Both the position numbers and the translations under genes were made by a program. Positions 9,275-17,817 of a stretch of 64,000 nucleotides of DNA are shown here, one piece after another. The DNA comes from Candidatus Latescibacterota bacterium (lineage in GTDB: Bacteria > Latescibacterota > UBA2968 > UBA8231): NCBI GenBank assembly GCA_022826515.1, contig JAJDUT010000087.1, forward strand, positions 25,438-89,437, written 5' to 3'. A model generated the notes under the pieces. The model saw nothing but the letters and a program-made list of their open reading frames with translations, ran no database searches and was not told where the DNA came from. Each line of letters begins with the position of its first letter. The stretch's first letter is position 1.

Positions 9275-10264
9275 ATGGCACTCAAGGAGCACATTGACGA
9301 CATACGCGACGGTTTAAGAAGAAAGCGGTTTACAAGTGAGGCATTAGTTTCACAGGGCATCGTGCGTCGCCTACTTGACGCGCTGGATTGGCCACAGTTT
9401 AATCCACAAATTGTCATTCCCGAATACCCGGTGCCGGATGGGCGAGTAGATTTCGCTCTATGCCATCCTGCATTAAAGCCGATGGTTTTTATTGAGGTTA
9501 AGCAAGTGGGGCAGAGTGATGGGGCAGAGAGACAGCTATTTAAATATGCTTTTCACGCTGGGGTGCCGATAGCTGTTCTCACCGATGGTCAGAAGTGGCA
9601 ATTTTTCCATCCAATCGGTCGGGGAAATTACGAAGAACGCAGGGTATATACGCTGGATCTAATAGAAGTGGATGATGAGGAAAGTGTATCGCGCCTTAAT
9701 AGATACCTGAACTACGAATCGGTATGTACCGGTGGGGCGGCTAAGGCAATCGCAGACGATTATCGGAACGTCTCCAATCAGAGATTGATTGAGGAAAATT
9801 TGCCAGAGGCATGGAACAAATTGGTGGAGGAGCAAGATGAGATTTTGCTAGATTTGGTGGTAGAAAAAGTAGAAAGTCTGTGTGAGCATAAACCGACTGA
9901 AGATCAGGTGTGGAATTTCTTGAAAAGCATAGAAAGGGAAAAATCGCCAGAAGTAGGCCCTAGAGATACAGAGAAACTAGAGCCAGTGTCAAAATCTCGC
10001 GGTCCTAGGCTAAACTTTAAGGATCTAGATATTCCTATCGGCGAGGTCTTGAATTCGATAAAAACTGAGGGTGAGGCAGAAGTAGTAGATGAAAAAAGTG
10101 GAGTTCGGTTTCGCGGGAAGAAGATGTCTTTGATGGAAGCGACGCGGAAGATTCCTGGGCTGGACGCTAAAGCCAAGCCTTCAATTCGTCCCGCCTCGCA
10201 CTGGAAGTATAAGAATCGCCTCTTGGAGGAGATATATAACGAGGTTCACAGAGCGGATGATTGA
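9275..10264 (+). CDS. Type I restriction HsdR-N-like PD-(D/E)XK domain protein
   Basis: A 329-residue protein whose N-terminal ~150 residues resemble the nuclease domain of HsdR and of predicted type I/IV restriction endonucleases: YPVPDGRVDFALC followed by PMVFIEVKQVG gives the D...ExK catalytic signature, then HAGVPIAVLTDGQKWQFF. A GTG at 9236 extends the frame, but ATG 9275 has AGGAG at 9261-9265 at good spacing and is preferred. The C-terminal half has no recognisable helicase or specificity domain. It stands without hsdS/hsdM partners, so it is either a stand-alone nuclease-domain protein common in defence-rich regions or a remnant. Composition is AT-rich like the toxin-antitoxin pair upstream. 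Confidence 0.75.
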   Translation: MALKEHIDDIRDGLRRKRFTSEALVSQGIVRRLLDALDWPQFNPQIVIPEYPVPDGRVDFALCHPALKPMVFIEVKQVGQSDGAERQLFKYAFHAGVPIAVLTDGQKWQFFHPIGRGNYEERRVYTLDLIEVDDEESVSRLNRYLNYESVCTGGAAKAIADDYRNVSNQRLIEENLPEAWNKLVEEQDEILLDLVVEKVESLCEHKPTEDQVWNFLKSIEREKSPEVGPRDTEKLEPVSKSRGPRLNFKDLDIPIGEVLNSIKTEGEAEVVDEKSGVRFRGKKMSLMEATRKIPGLDAKAKPSIRPASHWKYKNRLLEEIYNEVHRADD

Positions 10265-10301
10265 GCCTCTTCAGTCGCCTAGCCAACGTCTGGCTGAATG
10301 A

Positions 10302-10409
10302 TTGGGTCATACGGGTACTGGCTTGTGGGATCAGGCGAAGCCAATAACCTCTCAAGACGTAGCTGAAGTTCGCAAAGAAATGTGGCATAAATTCGATCAA
10401 AAGGATTAA
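10302..10409 (+). pseudogene. Possible 35-codon coding remnant
   Basis: Between the HsdR-N-like gene and the enolase-superfamily gene, a short frame (TTG start, TAA stop) ends in VRKEMWHKFDQKD. It reads like the C-terminus of a real protein, but no start region or longer open frame precedes it. It could equally be a chance ORF. The downstream gene's AAGGAG ribosome binding site begins within its last codons. Confidence 0.2.
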
Positions 10410-10421
10410 GGAGAACAAATC

Positions 10422-11573
10422 ATGAAAATCACTGATGTCGAAGTCATTCATTTTCGCACCAAACACCGCGGCCGGAGTGCTGGCTCGCGCTGGGGCTATG
10501 GCGTGTGGATTGACAACGAGGAGGTGGAAGGCACTAGTGCGATTACCAGAATTTCCACCGACGAGGGCGTCACAGGGCACATGCTGGGCGGCAACAAGGC
10601 GACTATGGAAGGTGGCATCAAAAACCTCCTAGTCGGCGAGGATCCATTAAACCGCGAGAAGTTATGGCATTGGATGGATCAGATGTCTACGTTTGGCCAC
10701 AGCCTCGCCGAACACGAACTAGGCGTTGTCGATTGCGCATTGTGGGATTTGGCCGGGCAAAAAGCCGGCATACCCGTGTACCAACTCTTGGGCGGCACCC
10801 GCGACAAGGTCGAAGCATACGCTAGCACGTACCCGAACTTGGGTGGCCCCGAGGTGTATGAGGAACTGGCGCGAGAGTGCGTAGCGCGCGGTTATAAAGC
10901 CTTCAAGGTACACGCTAACATCTGCTGGAATCCGCACACTCGGGAGCCAGCGCCGCAACTGCCGGGGTTTCCCAAGGAGGATGTGGAGATTTGTCGCGCC
11001 GTGCGCGAGGCCGTGGGCGACGATATTGTGTTGATGCTCGATCCATTCGGTGTCTATACCTTGGAGGAATCGCTGTGGGTGGCGCGGGAATTGGAAGAAT
11101 TGAACTACTACTGGTTGGAACACCCGATGGTCGAGACGCGGGTGGAATCCTATCGCCGCCTGACGCAGCAGACCACCATTGCCATCTGTTCCCCCGAACA
11201 TGTCAAGGGCGGTCCCTTTACGCGAGCCGAGTGGCTGTTACAGGGGGCCTGCGACATGTTGCGCATTGATGTGAATTACGGCGGCATCACCGGCTGCTGG
11301 AAGCTCATCAACTTGTGCCAACTCTACGGCGTGCAATGTGAAATACACGGGGTGGGTGCCCCGCATGTGCATTTGGCCGCGGCCACTCCCGAAGCCACTT
11401 GCCGCTATTACGAGCGCGGTCTGTTGCGGCCTGGGCGGGATTATGACGAGAGCCCGCCGCATCTCAATCATATTGTCGATCCCTTGGACGACGAAGGGTG
11501 CGTACACGTGTCGCAGGAACCGGGACTGGGGATAGCCTACAACTGGGATTATATCGATGACAACCGGATTTGA
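10422..11573 (+). CDS. Mandelate racemase/muconate lactonizing enzyme family protein (enolase superfamily)
   Basis: A 383-residue TIM-barrel enzyme that would abstract the alpha-proton of a carboxylate substrate, usually as a sugar-acid dehydratase or epimerase. The capping domain (~1-125) carries GDPLNREKLWHWM-like sequence. Catalytic features are visible: a KVH motif (Lys162, His164), metal ligands Asp207 (MLDPFG), Glu233 (WLEHP) and Glu259 (CSPEH), and His309 (EIHGVG). The K-x-H form rather than K-x-K argues against classical mandelate racemase and for an acid-sugar dehydratase-type subgroup; the substrate cannot be read from sequence. AAGGAG precedes the ATG. A CBM9-like secreted protein follows after 16 bp, suggesting a carbohydrate-related operon. 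Confidence 0.88.
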   Translation: MKITDVEVIHFRTKHRGRSAGSRWGYGVWIDNEEVEGTSAITRISTDEGVTGHMLGGNKATMEGGIKNLLVGEDPLNREKLWHWMDQMSTFGHSLAEHELGVVDCALWDLAGQKAGIPVYQLLGGTRDKVEAYASTYPNLGGPEVYEELARECVARGYKAFKVHANICWNPHTREPAPQLPGFPKEDVEICRAVREAVGDDIVLMLDPFGVYTLEESLWVARELEELNYYWLEHPMVETRVESYRRLTQQTTIAICSPEHVKGGPFTRAEWLLQGACDMLRIDVNYGGITGCWKLINLCQLYGVQCEIHGVGAPHVHLAAATPEATCRYYERGLLRPGRDYDESPPHLNHIVDPLDDEGCVHVSQEPGLGIAYNWDYIDDNRI

Positions 11574-11589
11574 GCGGAGGAGCTGACAC

Positions 11590-12684
11590 ATGCAAAAGTG
11601 CAGCGCGATCCTAACCGTTGGCGTGCTGTGGGCACTGTCCGCGGCCGCACTGGAACGGCCGGATACCACCTTCAAAATTTTTCAGTTCCCCGCCGATCAA
11701 ATCCCCCGCGTCGATGGGGATGTATCCGACTGGGGCATGGTTCCTGCGGACTACGCCGTTGGTATCGATCAGTTGAAAGACACCGTACACGACAGCCCGA
11801 TTGATACCACCGATCTAGACGTCACCATGCGCGTCGGCTGGGTCAAGGGGCTAAACCGACTCTACTTCCTCTACGAAGCCTACGACGACTACTGGGATTT
11901 CAGCCACCGCGATCTGCACAACGACATTTTGGAGATCGTCGTCGATGGCGATTTGTCCGGCGGTCCTTTGATCCCCCAACTGCGCGAGGACAAGGAGACC
12001 AATGGGCTGGAGGGCCTCGACGGCCACTTCAAATTCCACGGCGTCCACGCCCAGAACTACCACGTCCTGACCCCGGCCGACGGCAAGCCTTGGACTATGG
12101 TCTGGGGTGCCAATCAGTGGATCTACGAGTTGCCTTGGGCCAATGCGGCGGCGCGCTACGATTTTGCGCCGGGCGACAGCGGGCACTACACGCTCGAATT
12201 TTGGATCACTCCTTTCGACTACGCTCCCGCCGACGGGCCGGAGCGCGCTGTGGAGTCGCAGCTCGAAGAGGACGCATTGATCGGCCTGAGTTGGTGCATT
12301 CTCGACTACGATGATGTCGAGGTTAAACAGCAGGAGTTCGAGGGCTTTTGGAACCTATCCCACAAGACGACCATGTACGGCAACGCCTCCGAACTGGTCG
12401 GCTTCCGGCTGATGCCGCTGGAAAAAGCCTTGCGCGATCCGGTCGAGGCGCAATGGGAATTTACCGTCCTTGATATGGAACGCCGCTTGGTCGCTTTCAA
12501 GGATTTGTCCTACGGGGATATCCGCTCATGGCGCTGGGATTTCGGCGACGGCAATACCTCGACCGAACAACACCCCATCCATCAGTACGCAGAGCCTGGG
12601 ACGACCTATACAGTTACGCTCTACGTCGAAGGCCCCGAGGGGAAGGCGCGGATGTCGAAGGTGTGGGACGTGATCGTCCGCTAA
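11590..12684 (+). CDS. Secreted CBM9-like domain plus PKD domain protein
   Basis: A 364-residue exported protein with a short signal peptide (residues 1-20, cleavage near ALERPD). Residues ~30-260 resemble the carbohydrate-binding family 9-like domain seen in uncharacterised secreted proteins: IPRVDGDVSDWG, then MRVGWVKGLNRLYFLYEAYDD and the aromatic-rich YTLEFWITPFDYAP. Residues ~285-364 are a PKD repeat with WRWDFGDGNTS, HQYAEPGTTYTVTL and a closing VWDVIV. The function is probably glycan binding at the cell surface; no catalytic residues are evident. GGAGGAG lies ahead of the ATG and it is 16 bp after the enolase-superfamily gene. Confidence 0.8.
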   Translation: MQKCSAILTVGVLWALSAAALERPDTTFKIFQFPADQIPRVDGDVSDWGMVPADYAVGIDQLKDTVHDSPIDTTDLDVTMRVGWVKGLNRLYFLYEAYDDYWDFSHRDLHNDILEIVVDGDLSGGPLIPQLREDKETNGLEGLDGHFKFHGVHAQNYHVLTPADGKPWTMVWGANQWIYELPWANAAARYDFAPGDSGHYTLEFWITPFDYAPADGPERAVESQLEEDALIGLSWCILDYDDVEVKQQEFEGFWNLSHKTTMYGNASELVGFRLMPLEKALRDPVEAQWEFTVLDMERRLVAFKDLSYGDIRSWRWDFGDGNTSTEQHPIHQYAEPGTTYTVTLYVEGPEGKARMSKVWDVIVR

Positions 12685-12736
12685 AACGGTCGGACTGAGA
12701 TCCCCATAGCAATCCTATATCATTGACAAAACGATC

Positions 12737-12762
12737 CGCAGATGGACGCAGATGGACGCAGA
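12737..12762 (+). repeat. Short tandem repeat, 10-bp unit GATGGACGCA
   Basis: Two perfect 10-bp units (12741-12760) with partial copies on both sides. This resembles the GATGGACGCA/GATGAACACA-type intergenic repeats scattered in many environmental bacterial genomes. It supplies the ATG used as start of the next gene. Confidence 0.7.
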
Positions 12763-14508
12763 ATAGGATGCTCTAGACGATCTACATTTCGAATCGTTCA
12801 AACTTGCCATACGAGGCGGCTCTGGTATTGGGGAGGGATCGTTTTTGCACTGGCGCTGAGTCTGCGTTTGGTGCATGTGTCCCAGATGTCGGCCAGTCCT
12901 CTTTTTACTATGCCGGCGGTGGACGCGGCTACGTATTCCGAACAGGCGGCCAGCCTAGCCGAGGGCAACTGGTTGAGACGCGGCCAAGGCCCGTTCTGGC
13001 AACCGCCGCTCTATCCTTATTTCTTGGGCGTAATCAAGCTCGTATTTCCTGAATCCTTTTACTACGTATCTCGCTTTGCGCAGGCGTTAATTGGTAGTCT
13101 TACCTGTGTGTTGCTGTACTTGGTTGGGCGGCGGCTTTTTGGGTCAGGCGTTGGTTTTATCGGCGGCCTCATTGCGGCGGTGTACGGGCCGCTGATCTAT
13201 TTTGACGCCCGACTCTTACCGGCTGGACTAGCTACTCTTCTCACCCTTGTAAGTCTTTTGTTATTGATACGCGCCGTTGAGCGACCGACGCGACCCATTT
13301 TTATAGCCGCGGGTTTTGTAATGGGCCTCGCCTCGCTTACTGCGGCGATTCTCGCGGCTTTGATCCCGGGTGTGGCTATCTGGCTGTTTTATTGGTTGCG
13401 GAAAAAGGTCGCGCAGGTAGTCGTTGCTTTTCTGCTGGGTGCAGTGCTGGCAATTGCGCCGGTAACGCTGAGAAACTACACCATCGGCGACGACATCGTG
13501 CTGATCTCCTATAACGGGGGGGTGAATTTCTACCTAGGGAACAACGCGAACGCCAAGGAGACGCTCGCTCTGCGCCCGGGATGGGAATGGGAGGAACTGG
13601 TTGCTCTGCCGCTGCGAGAAGGTATCACGCGCCCTTCGGCCAAGTCCCTATTCTTTTACAGGCAGGCTCTTGAGTACATACAGAATGCTCCCTTCGATTA
13701 TATGGGATTGCTGGCGGCAAAAATCGTCCAGTTCTGGCGGGGCGATGAAATAGAGCGCAATCAGGAAATGTACTATTGGCGCAAGTATTCGAGCGTTCTC
13801 GCGGGTACCTTGTGGAAATGGGGGGTGGCTTTTCCCTTTGGCTTGGTAAGTCCGCTCGCGTTGCTGGGTCTGATAGTGTACATCCGGCGGCAGGGTATTA
13901 CACTGCCGGTGCTTTTCGTTCTCGGTTATAGCTTCGCAGTCATCTCCTTTTTTGTCGCGGCGCGCTATCGCCTGCCGATCGTGCCGCTGTTGATTCTGTT
14001 CGCCGCGTACGGGGGAAGCTGGGTGTATGCGAGATGGCGGCAACAACCCTTGCGCCAAGCGCTTTTGCCGACGGCTGTTCTTGCCCTCTTGGTGCTGTTG
14101 GTGAATTGGGATCTGCCGCCGATGGATGGGCGCGGCAAGGCCGCCACGCACAACGACTTGGGCAATGCCTACTTGCAACAAGGGCGCTACGATTTGGCGC
14201 TGCTGAAATACGAACAGGCCACGCGGCTCGATTCGACGTATTGGCAGGCTTGGTTTAACCTCGGCTCACTGCGGGCGATGCGCGGCGATTTGCGCGGCGC
14301 GCTGCCCATCCTCCTGAACGTGTTAGAGCACGAGCGGGAACGCGCTGACGTATGGAGCAATGTGGCCGGCGTCTATGTGGGGTTAGGGCAATATCAGCAG
14401 GCGGCCGAGGTTCTCGAACAGGCTGTGGTGGCGGCACCGCGTGAGGATCTATATGAAGCGTTGGAGAATGTGGACGCAATGATGGGGAAGCCGCGAAGCG
14501 ATGAGTAG
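12742..14508 (+). CDS. GT39-like membrane glycosyltransferase with C-terminal TPR repeats
   Basis: A 588-residue polytopic membrane protein. A first hydrophobic helix (~29-45) is followed by an acidic loop with PAVDAATYSEQA and PPLYPYFLG, the place where PMT/ArnT-type (RgtA-D-like) transferases bind polyprenyl-phosphate sugar; about ten further hydrophobic segments follow up to ~465. Residues ~470-580 are TPR-like (HNDLGNAYLQQGRYDLALLKYEQA, split here by helix turns). ATG 12742 is the only in-frame start after the upstream stop at 12724. It lies inside a short tandem repeat and has no ribosome binding site, so the start is doubtful. It overlaps the SGNH gene by 8 bp. The role is likely glycosylation of an exported molecule. 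Confidence 0.75.
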   Translation: MDADGRRIGCSRRSTFRIVQTCHTRRLWYWGGIVFALALSLRLVHVSQMSASPLFTMPAVDAATYSEQAASLAEGNWLRRGQGPFWQPPLYPYFLGVIKLVFPESFYYVSRFAQALIGSLTCVLLYLVGRRLFGSGVGFIGGLIAAVYGPLIYFDARLLPAGLATLLTLVSLLLLIRAVERPTRPIFIAAGFVMGLASLTAAILAALIPGVAIWLFYWLRKKVAQVVVAFLLGAVLAIAPVTLRNYTIGDDIVLISYNGGVNFYLGNNANAKETLALRPGWEWEELVALPLREGITRPSAKSLFFYRQALEYIQNAPFDYMGLLAAKIVQFWRGDEIERNQEMYYWRKYSSVLAGTLWKWGVAFPFGLVSPLALLGLIVYIRRQGITLPVLFVLGYSFAVISFFVAARYRLPIVPLLILFAAYGGSWVYARWRQQPLRQALLPTAVLALLVLLVNWDLPPMDGRGKAATHNDLGNAYLQQGRYDLALLKYEQATRLDSTYWQAWFNLGSLRAMRGDLRGALPILLNVLEHERERADVWSNVAGVYVGLGQYQQAAEVLEQAVVAAPREDLYEALENVDAMMGKPRSDE

Positions 14509-16480
14509 AATCTGGTTCTTTCGTTTGGCGACCGTAGCGGTCGGCGCGGCTTTGGTCATGGGGGCCGAGGGCCTGCTGCGGCTCGTGCCGGGATTGGGGC
14601 CGTCGCCGTTGGTTGTGACCTTGGTCGAGGATGAGGCGACCGGCGAATCGCTGCGCACGACGAGTCGGTTTTATGCGCAGCGATTTTTTGCGCAATACAA
14701 GGGCCGGCTGGCCGCAGCGGGTCAGATGGGCGAGCACTTTTTTGTGGAACCCGCGCCAGCCAACCGCTATCGCGTCGTGTTTGTCGGGGCTTCCACAGTG
14801 CAGGGTTTTCCCCATCCGCGTCGCTTGGCTGCGGCGTCTTTTTTACAGGCGATGCTGGCGGACGCGTGGCCGGAGCGGGAAGTGGAGGTCATCAATTTGG
14901 GCATAACTTCTATTGCCAGCTTTGCGGTGGCGCAGGTGGTGGAAGATGCGTTGGTGCTGTCGCCGGATCTGGTCGTCGTCTATACCGGGCACAATGAATT
15001 CTATGGGTTGTATGGGGCCGGGCGGTATCAGCGGCTGGAGTACTTTTTGCGGCAACTGCATTTGACGCATTTGGTGGATGGATTGCTGGGGAGTATTGGG
15101 GCAAAGGACGAGCCGACGGATTTAATAAAAATGGCGGCTGCGCGCGGCGAGGTGCCGTTGCGCGATCCCGGTCGTGCGACGGCTGAACAGAATTTGCGCG
15201 ACAATTTGCGGCGCGTGAGTCGGCTCTGCGAGCGAGCGCAAGTGCCCTTGGTGCTCTGTACTATCGTGGCGAATGACGCGGGATTTGCGCCGGTGGGATC
15301 GACAGAAGGGGACGAGGTGCGGAAGGCGCGGGTGGAGCAGGCGGCTCAGGTATTGACGCGGGGTTACGTTGCGCGGGAGGATGCTGAGGGGGCGCTACAG
15401 CAATTGGAGCAAGCGGCGGCCCTTTCGAGCGAACATGCTTGGTTGTGGTATTTGCAAGGTCGGGCGTTGGAGCGGTTGGGGCGGGATGCCAAAGCGCAGC
15501 GGGCCTTTCGCAAGGCGCGGGATTTGGACACTATGCCGTGGCGCGCTCCCACGGCGCACAATGCGGTGATTCGCGCAGTCGCCAAAGAACATGGGGCGGT
15601 TTTGGCGGATGTGGAGGCTGCGTTTGTGGACGCTGCGCCTGTGCAGGGCGTAGGTTGGGAGTGGATGGTGGATCACGTTCACTTCTCTGTTGCCGGGCAG
15701 GCTTTGTTGGCGCGGACTGTTCTGCACAGCATCGCCGAACTGCAGGACATTGACTTGGGATTGCTGCGGAGTGAGGAGGCGTATCGGCGCGATTTGGGCG
15801 ACCTGCCGGTGGAGCGCGTGGTGGCGTACAACAAGATGGGGGCGATGCTCACGCAAGCGCCCTTGCACCAATACAATGAGCACAATGCGCGCTATCTCAA
15901 GCAACTGGCGGCCATGGAGGGGCAGCGGTTGTCGCTGGGGGAACGGCGGGGTGTTGAGCAGTGGACTCAGAAGCAGCAGGGGCCGTTGGTGCTGGCGGTG
16001 GCGGATCAGCTTTTTACCGAGCGGGATTTTGCGCGGGCGCAGGTTCACTACGCGGCTGCGCGGCGCGAGGTGCCGTTTACGCGGCGCGGGTTGTGGGCGG
16101 CGGTGCAGTGGGGGTGGTGCATTAAGATGCAGGGGATGGCGCTTACCGATGAGCAGCGAGGCGAGGTGAGGGCCGCGCTGAAACAGGCGGGGTTTCTCGC
16201 GCACGATCCGGCCGTGGGCGCGGCCTTCGTCGATTTTGTCAAGGGCCAGCTCTATCATCTGCTTGAAGAACACGATCTGGCTTTGCTGCACTTGGAACGC
16301 GCTTTTTTGGCCGAGGATTTTCGTCGGCGCTATGCGTTGAGTTTGTTTCAGGCGTTGGCGTTTGAATTGGTTTGGGCTGGGCGGGTGGAGGATGCGCGGG
16401 AATACGCTCGTTTGGTGGGAGGAGAGGTTGGACAGGCGGCGCATTTTTTGTGGATCGTGGAAGAGCAACTGAGGCCGTAG
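14501..16480 (+). CDS. Membrane-anchored SGNH/GDSL hydrolase with TPR-like region
   Basis: A 659-residue protein with one N-terminal membrane helix (~8-28) and an extracytoplasmic SGNH domain. The four signature blocks are present: Ser98 in FVGASTV, Gly134 in INLGIT, Asn165 in TGHNEF and the Asp391/His394 pair in VDHVHFS. Such enzymes act as O-acetyl-esterases or acetyltransferase partners on polysaccharides. An insertion between blocks III and V (~275-345) is TPR-like (EDAEGALQQLEQAAALS, AWLWYLQGRALERLG) and the C-terminal ~250 residues also look helical-repeat. Overlap with the upstream glycosyltransferase, itself TPR-tailed, suggests one surface-glycan modifying unit. Confidence 0.82.
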   Translation: MSRIWFFRLATVAVGAALVMGAEGLLRLVPGLGPSPLVVTLVEDEATGESLRTTSRFYAQRFFAQYKGRLAAAGQMGEHFFVEPAPANRYRVVFVGASTVQGFPHPRRLAAASFLQAMLADAWPEREVEVINLGITSIASFAVAQVVEDALVLSPDLVVVYTGHNEFYGLYGAGRYQRLEYFLRQLHLTHLVDGLLGSIGAKDEPTDLIKMAAARGEVPLRDPGRATAEQNLRDNLRRVSRLCERAQVPLVLCTIVANDAGFAPVGSTEGDEVRKARVEQAAQVLTRGYVAREDAEGALQQLEQAAALSSEHAWLWYLQGRALERLGRDAKAQRAFRKARDLDTMPWRAPTAHNAVIRAVAKEHGAVLADVEAAFVDAAPVQGVGWEWMVDHVHFSVAGQALLARTVLHSIAELQDIDLGLLRSEEAYRRDLGDLPVERVVAYNKMGAMLTQAPLHQYNEHNARYLKQLAAMEGQRLSLGERRGVEQWTQKQQGPLVLAVADQLFTERDFARAQVHYAAARREVPFTRRGLWAAVQWGWCIKMQGMALTDEQRGEVRAALKQAGFLAHDPAVGAAFVDFVKGQLYHLLEEHDLALLHLERAFLAEDFRRRYALSLFQALAFELVWAGRVEDAREYARLVGGEVGQAAHFLWIVEEQLRP

Positions 16481-16571
16481 CCATAGGGAAGTCCAGCGGC
16501 GCTTGAGCGGAAGCCGCCTGTTGGTGATTATTTTCTTCCCCCGTGGCAGTCGGTCTCCGCCTTCGCTGGGT

Positions 16572-17417
16572 TTATTTTGACAACCTCTCGCGCATTAGAT
16601 CGCAGTAGTCCAAGGACATATCAATGCCTATGCTGTCCCGGTCGATATCCCTAGCGGCAACTAGCGTGGTTCCCGAACCGGCGAAAGGATCGAGAACCAT
16701 ATCACCTATATCGGTGAATAGGCGAATGAACCAGTTGGGTAGAGAGAGTGGGAATGCGGCTGGATGGCCTTTGTAGCTGCATTCCGTAGATAGATGCAGG
16801 ACGTTTGTCGGGTACGCCATATCGCGTCCAATCCAGTTTTCGACCTTTTTGCCAAAGCCGTTTTCGTTCTTTGACTCGTCCCTAGTGTAATCGGTTTTCG
16901 ACAGGTTGCGCAGCCGCGCCGTCTTCCAATCACCCATTGGCACCATGACGGATTCCTGTCTCATCTTGAACTTCTTGTTGATCGTGAAATGCAGCAGACG
17001 CTCCCACGAATCCCTAAACCGATTGGGCCATTTTCCCGGATAGCAGTTCTTTTTGTGCCAGCAGTATTCTTCAACCCATAGCCAACCCTGTTGCTTCAGG
17101 GCCAGTATTAGTTCTAGGGCATAAGTATGCCTTTGGCCGCCAACCGCCTTTTCCTTGATGTTCAAAACGAAGGAACCATCCGGCTTGAGGCTCTTCTTCA
17201 GTGCCTCCGCCCTTGGCAAGAACCACTGCACATAATCATCTGGATGGATGCCGCCGTAGTTGTTCTTTCTTTGATCGGCATAGGGCGGCGAAGTAAAAAT
17301 CAGATTGACCGATTCAGCCTTGACTCTGCCGGACTGGATCACTTCTAGGCAATCACCGTGCAGTATCTGGGGATCTTCGATGGATGTTGCCGATTCAACG
17401 GCTGTTAGAGCAGTCAT
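16572..17417 (-). CDS. Site-specific DNA methyltransferase, beta class (N4-cytosine or N6-adenine)
   Basis: A 281-residue methyltransferase with the permuted beta-class order. Catalytic motif IV FTSPPY (41-46) lies near the N-terminus and the SAM-binding motif I LDPFAGSGTT (242-251) near the C-terminus. The SPPY form is typical of N4-cytosine enzymes but does not exclude N6-adenine. AGGAGGT sits ahead of the ATG. It diverges from a HigA-like regulator and an MmeI-like enzyme across a 108-bp region with a 14-bp palindrome. No endonuclease is encoded directly downstream, so it is either an orphan methylase or part of the adjacent restriction locus. Confidence 0.88.
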   Translation of the reverse strand: MTALTAVESATSIEDPQILHGDCLEVIQSGRVKAESVNLIFTSPPYADQRKNNYGGIHPDDYVQWFLPRAEALKKSLKPDGSFVLNIKEKAVGGQRHTYALELILALKQQGWLWVEEYCWHKKNCYPGKWPNRFRDSWERLLHFTINKKFKMRQESVMVPMGDWKTARLRNLSKTDYTRDESKNENGFGKKVENWIGRDMAYPTNVLHLSTECSYKGHPAAFPLSLPNWFIRLFTDIGDMVLDPFAGSGTTLVAARDIDRDSIGIDMSLDYCDLMRERLSK

Positions 17418-17525
17418 GCTACTACCTCCTGATATTCTGAATTAAGTTATACATATGTATAGATCACTAGAACCCTGTCAACTTACTAGATTGGTTGTGT
17501 AAGAGTTTAGAAAAGGAGGTAGGAT
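17418..17525. promoter_or_regulatory. Divergent control region with 14-bp palindrome
   Basis: An AT-rich spacer between the divergently read methyltransferase and HigA-like gene. It holds a perfect palindrome TATACATATGTATA (17448-17461) and strong ribosome binding sites facing both ways (complement of ACCTCCT at 17424-17430; AAGGAGG just before 17526). The palindrome is a plausible operator for the HigA-like helix-turn-helix protein, in the manner of restriction-modification control proteins. The operator role is inferred. Confidence 0.5.
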
Positions 17526-17816
17526 ATGCTCAAACGCGCCGGGCATCCGGGTGAAGTCCTGAAGGACGAACTCGAAGAGATGAGCGTTACGCCCACGTCG
17601 TTTGCACGCCAGATTAACGTGCCGCCTAACCGCATCGGTCAGATCATCGCGGGAAAGCGGGCGGTGACGGGCGACACAGCTTTGCGGTTCGGACACTGGT
17701 TCGGCGTAGAGCCTCAATTCTGGCTGAACCTGCAGGCGCAGTTCGATCTAGTCGCCGCCGACCAACGGGTCGGCGCGGCTATACGCCGGCTGCCGACCCG
17801 CCTTGCTGCAGGATGA
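17526..17816 (+). CDS. HigA-family helix-turn-helix protein (antitoxin-like), no HigB beside it
   Basis: A 96-residue protein of the HigA/VapI family: GHPGEVLKDELEE, TPTSFARQINVPPNRIGQII (helix-turn-helix), GKRAVTGDTALRFGHWFG and FWLNLQAQFDL, the complete canonical order. HigA normally follows a HigB toxin, but none is encoded here; the gene is preceded by a divergent methyltransferase and followed 1 bp later by an MmeI-like enzyme. It may have been recruited as a regulator of the restriction-modification locus, or the toxin was lost. AAGGAGGTAGG gives a strong ribosome binding site. Confidence 0.85.
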   Translation: MLKRAGHPGEVLKDELEEMSVTPTSFARQINVPPNRIGQIIAGKRAVTGDTALRFGHWFGVEPQFWLNLQAQFDLVAADQRVGAAIRRLPTRLAAG

Positions 17817-17817
17817 A

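Noticed and set aside
15395..16468. A 357-codon minus-strand frame opposite the SGNH gene
   Set aside because: His/Arg/Pro/Gln-rich composition typical of antisense to GC-rich coding DNA; the plus strand has all SGNH motifs.
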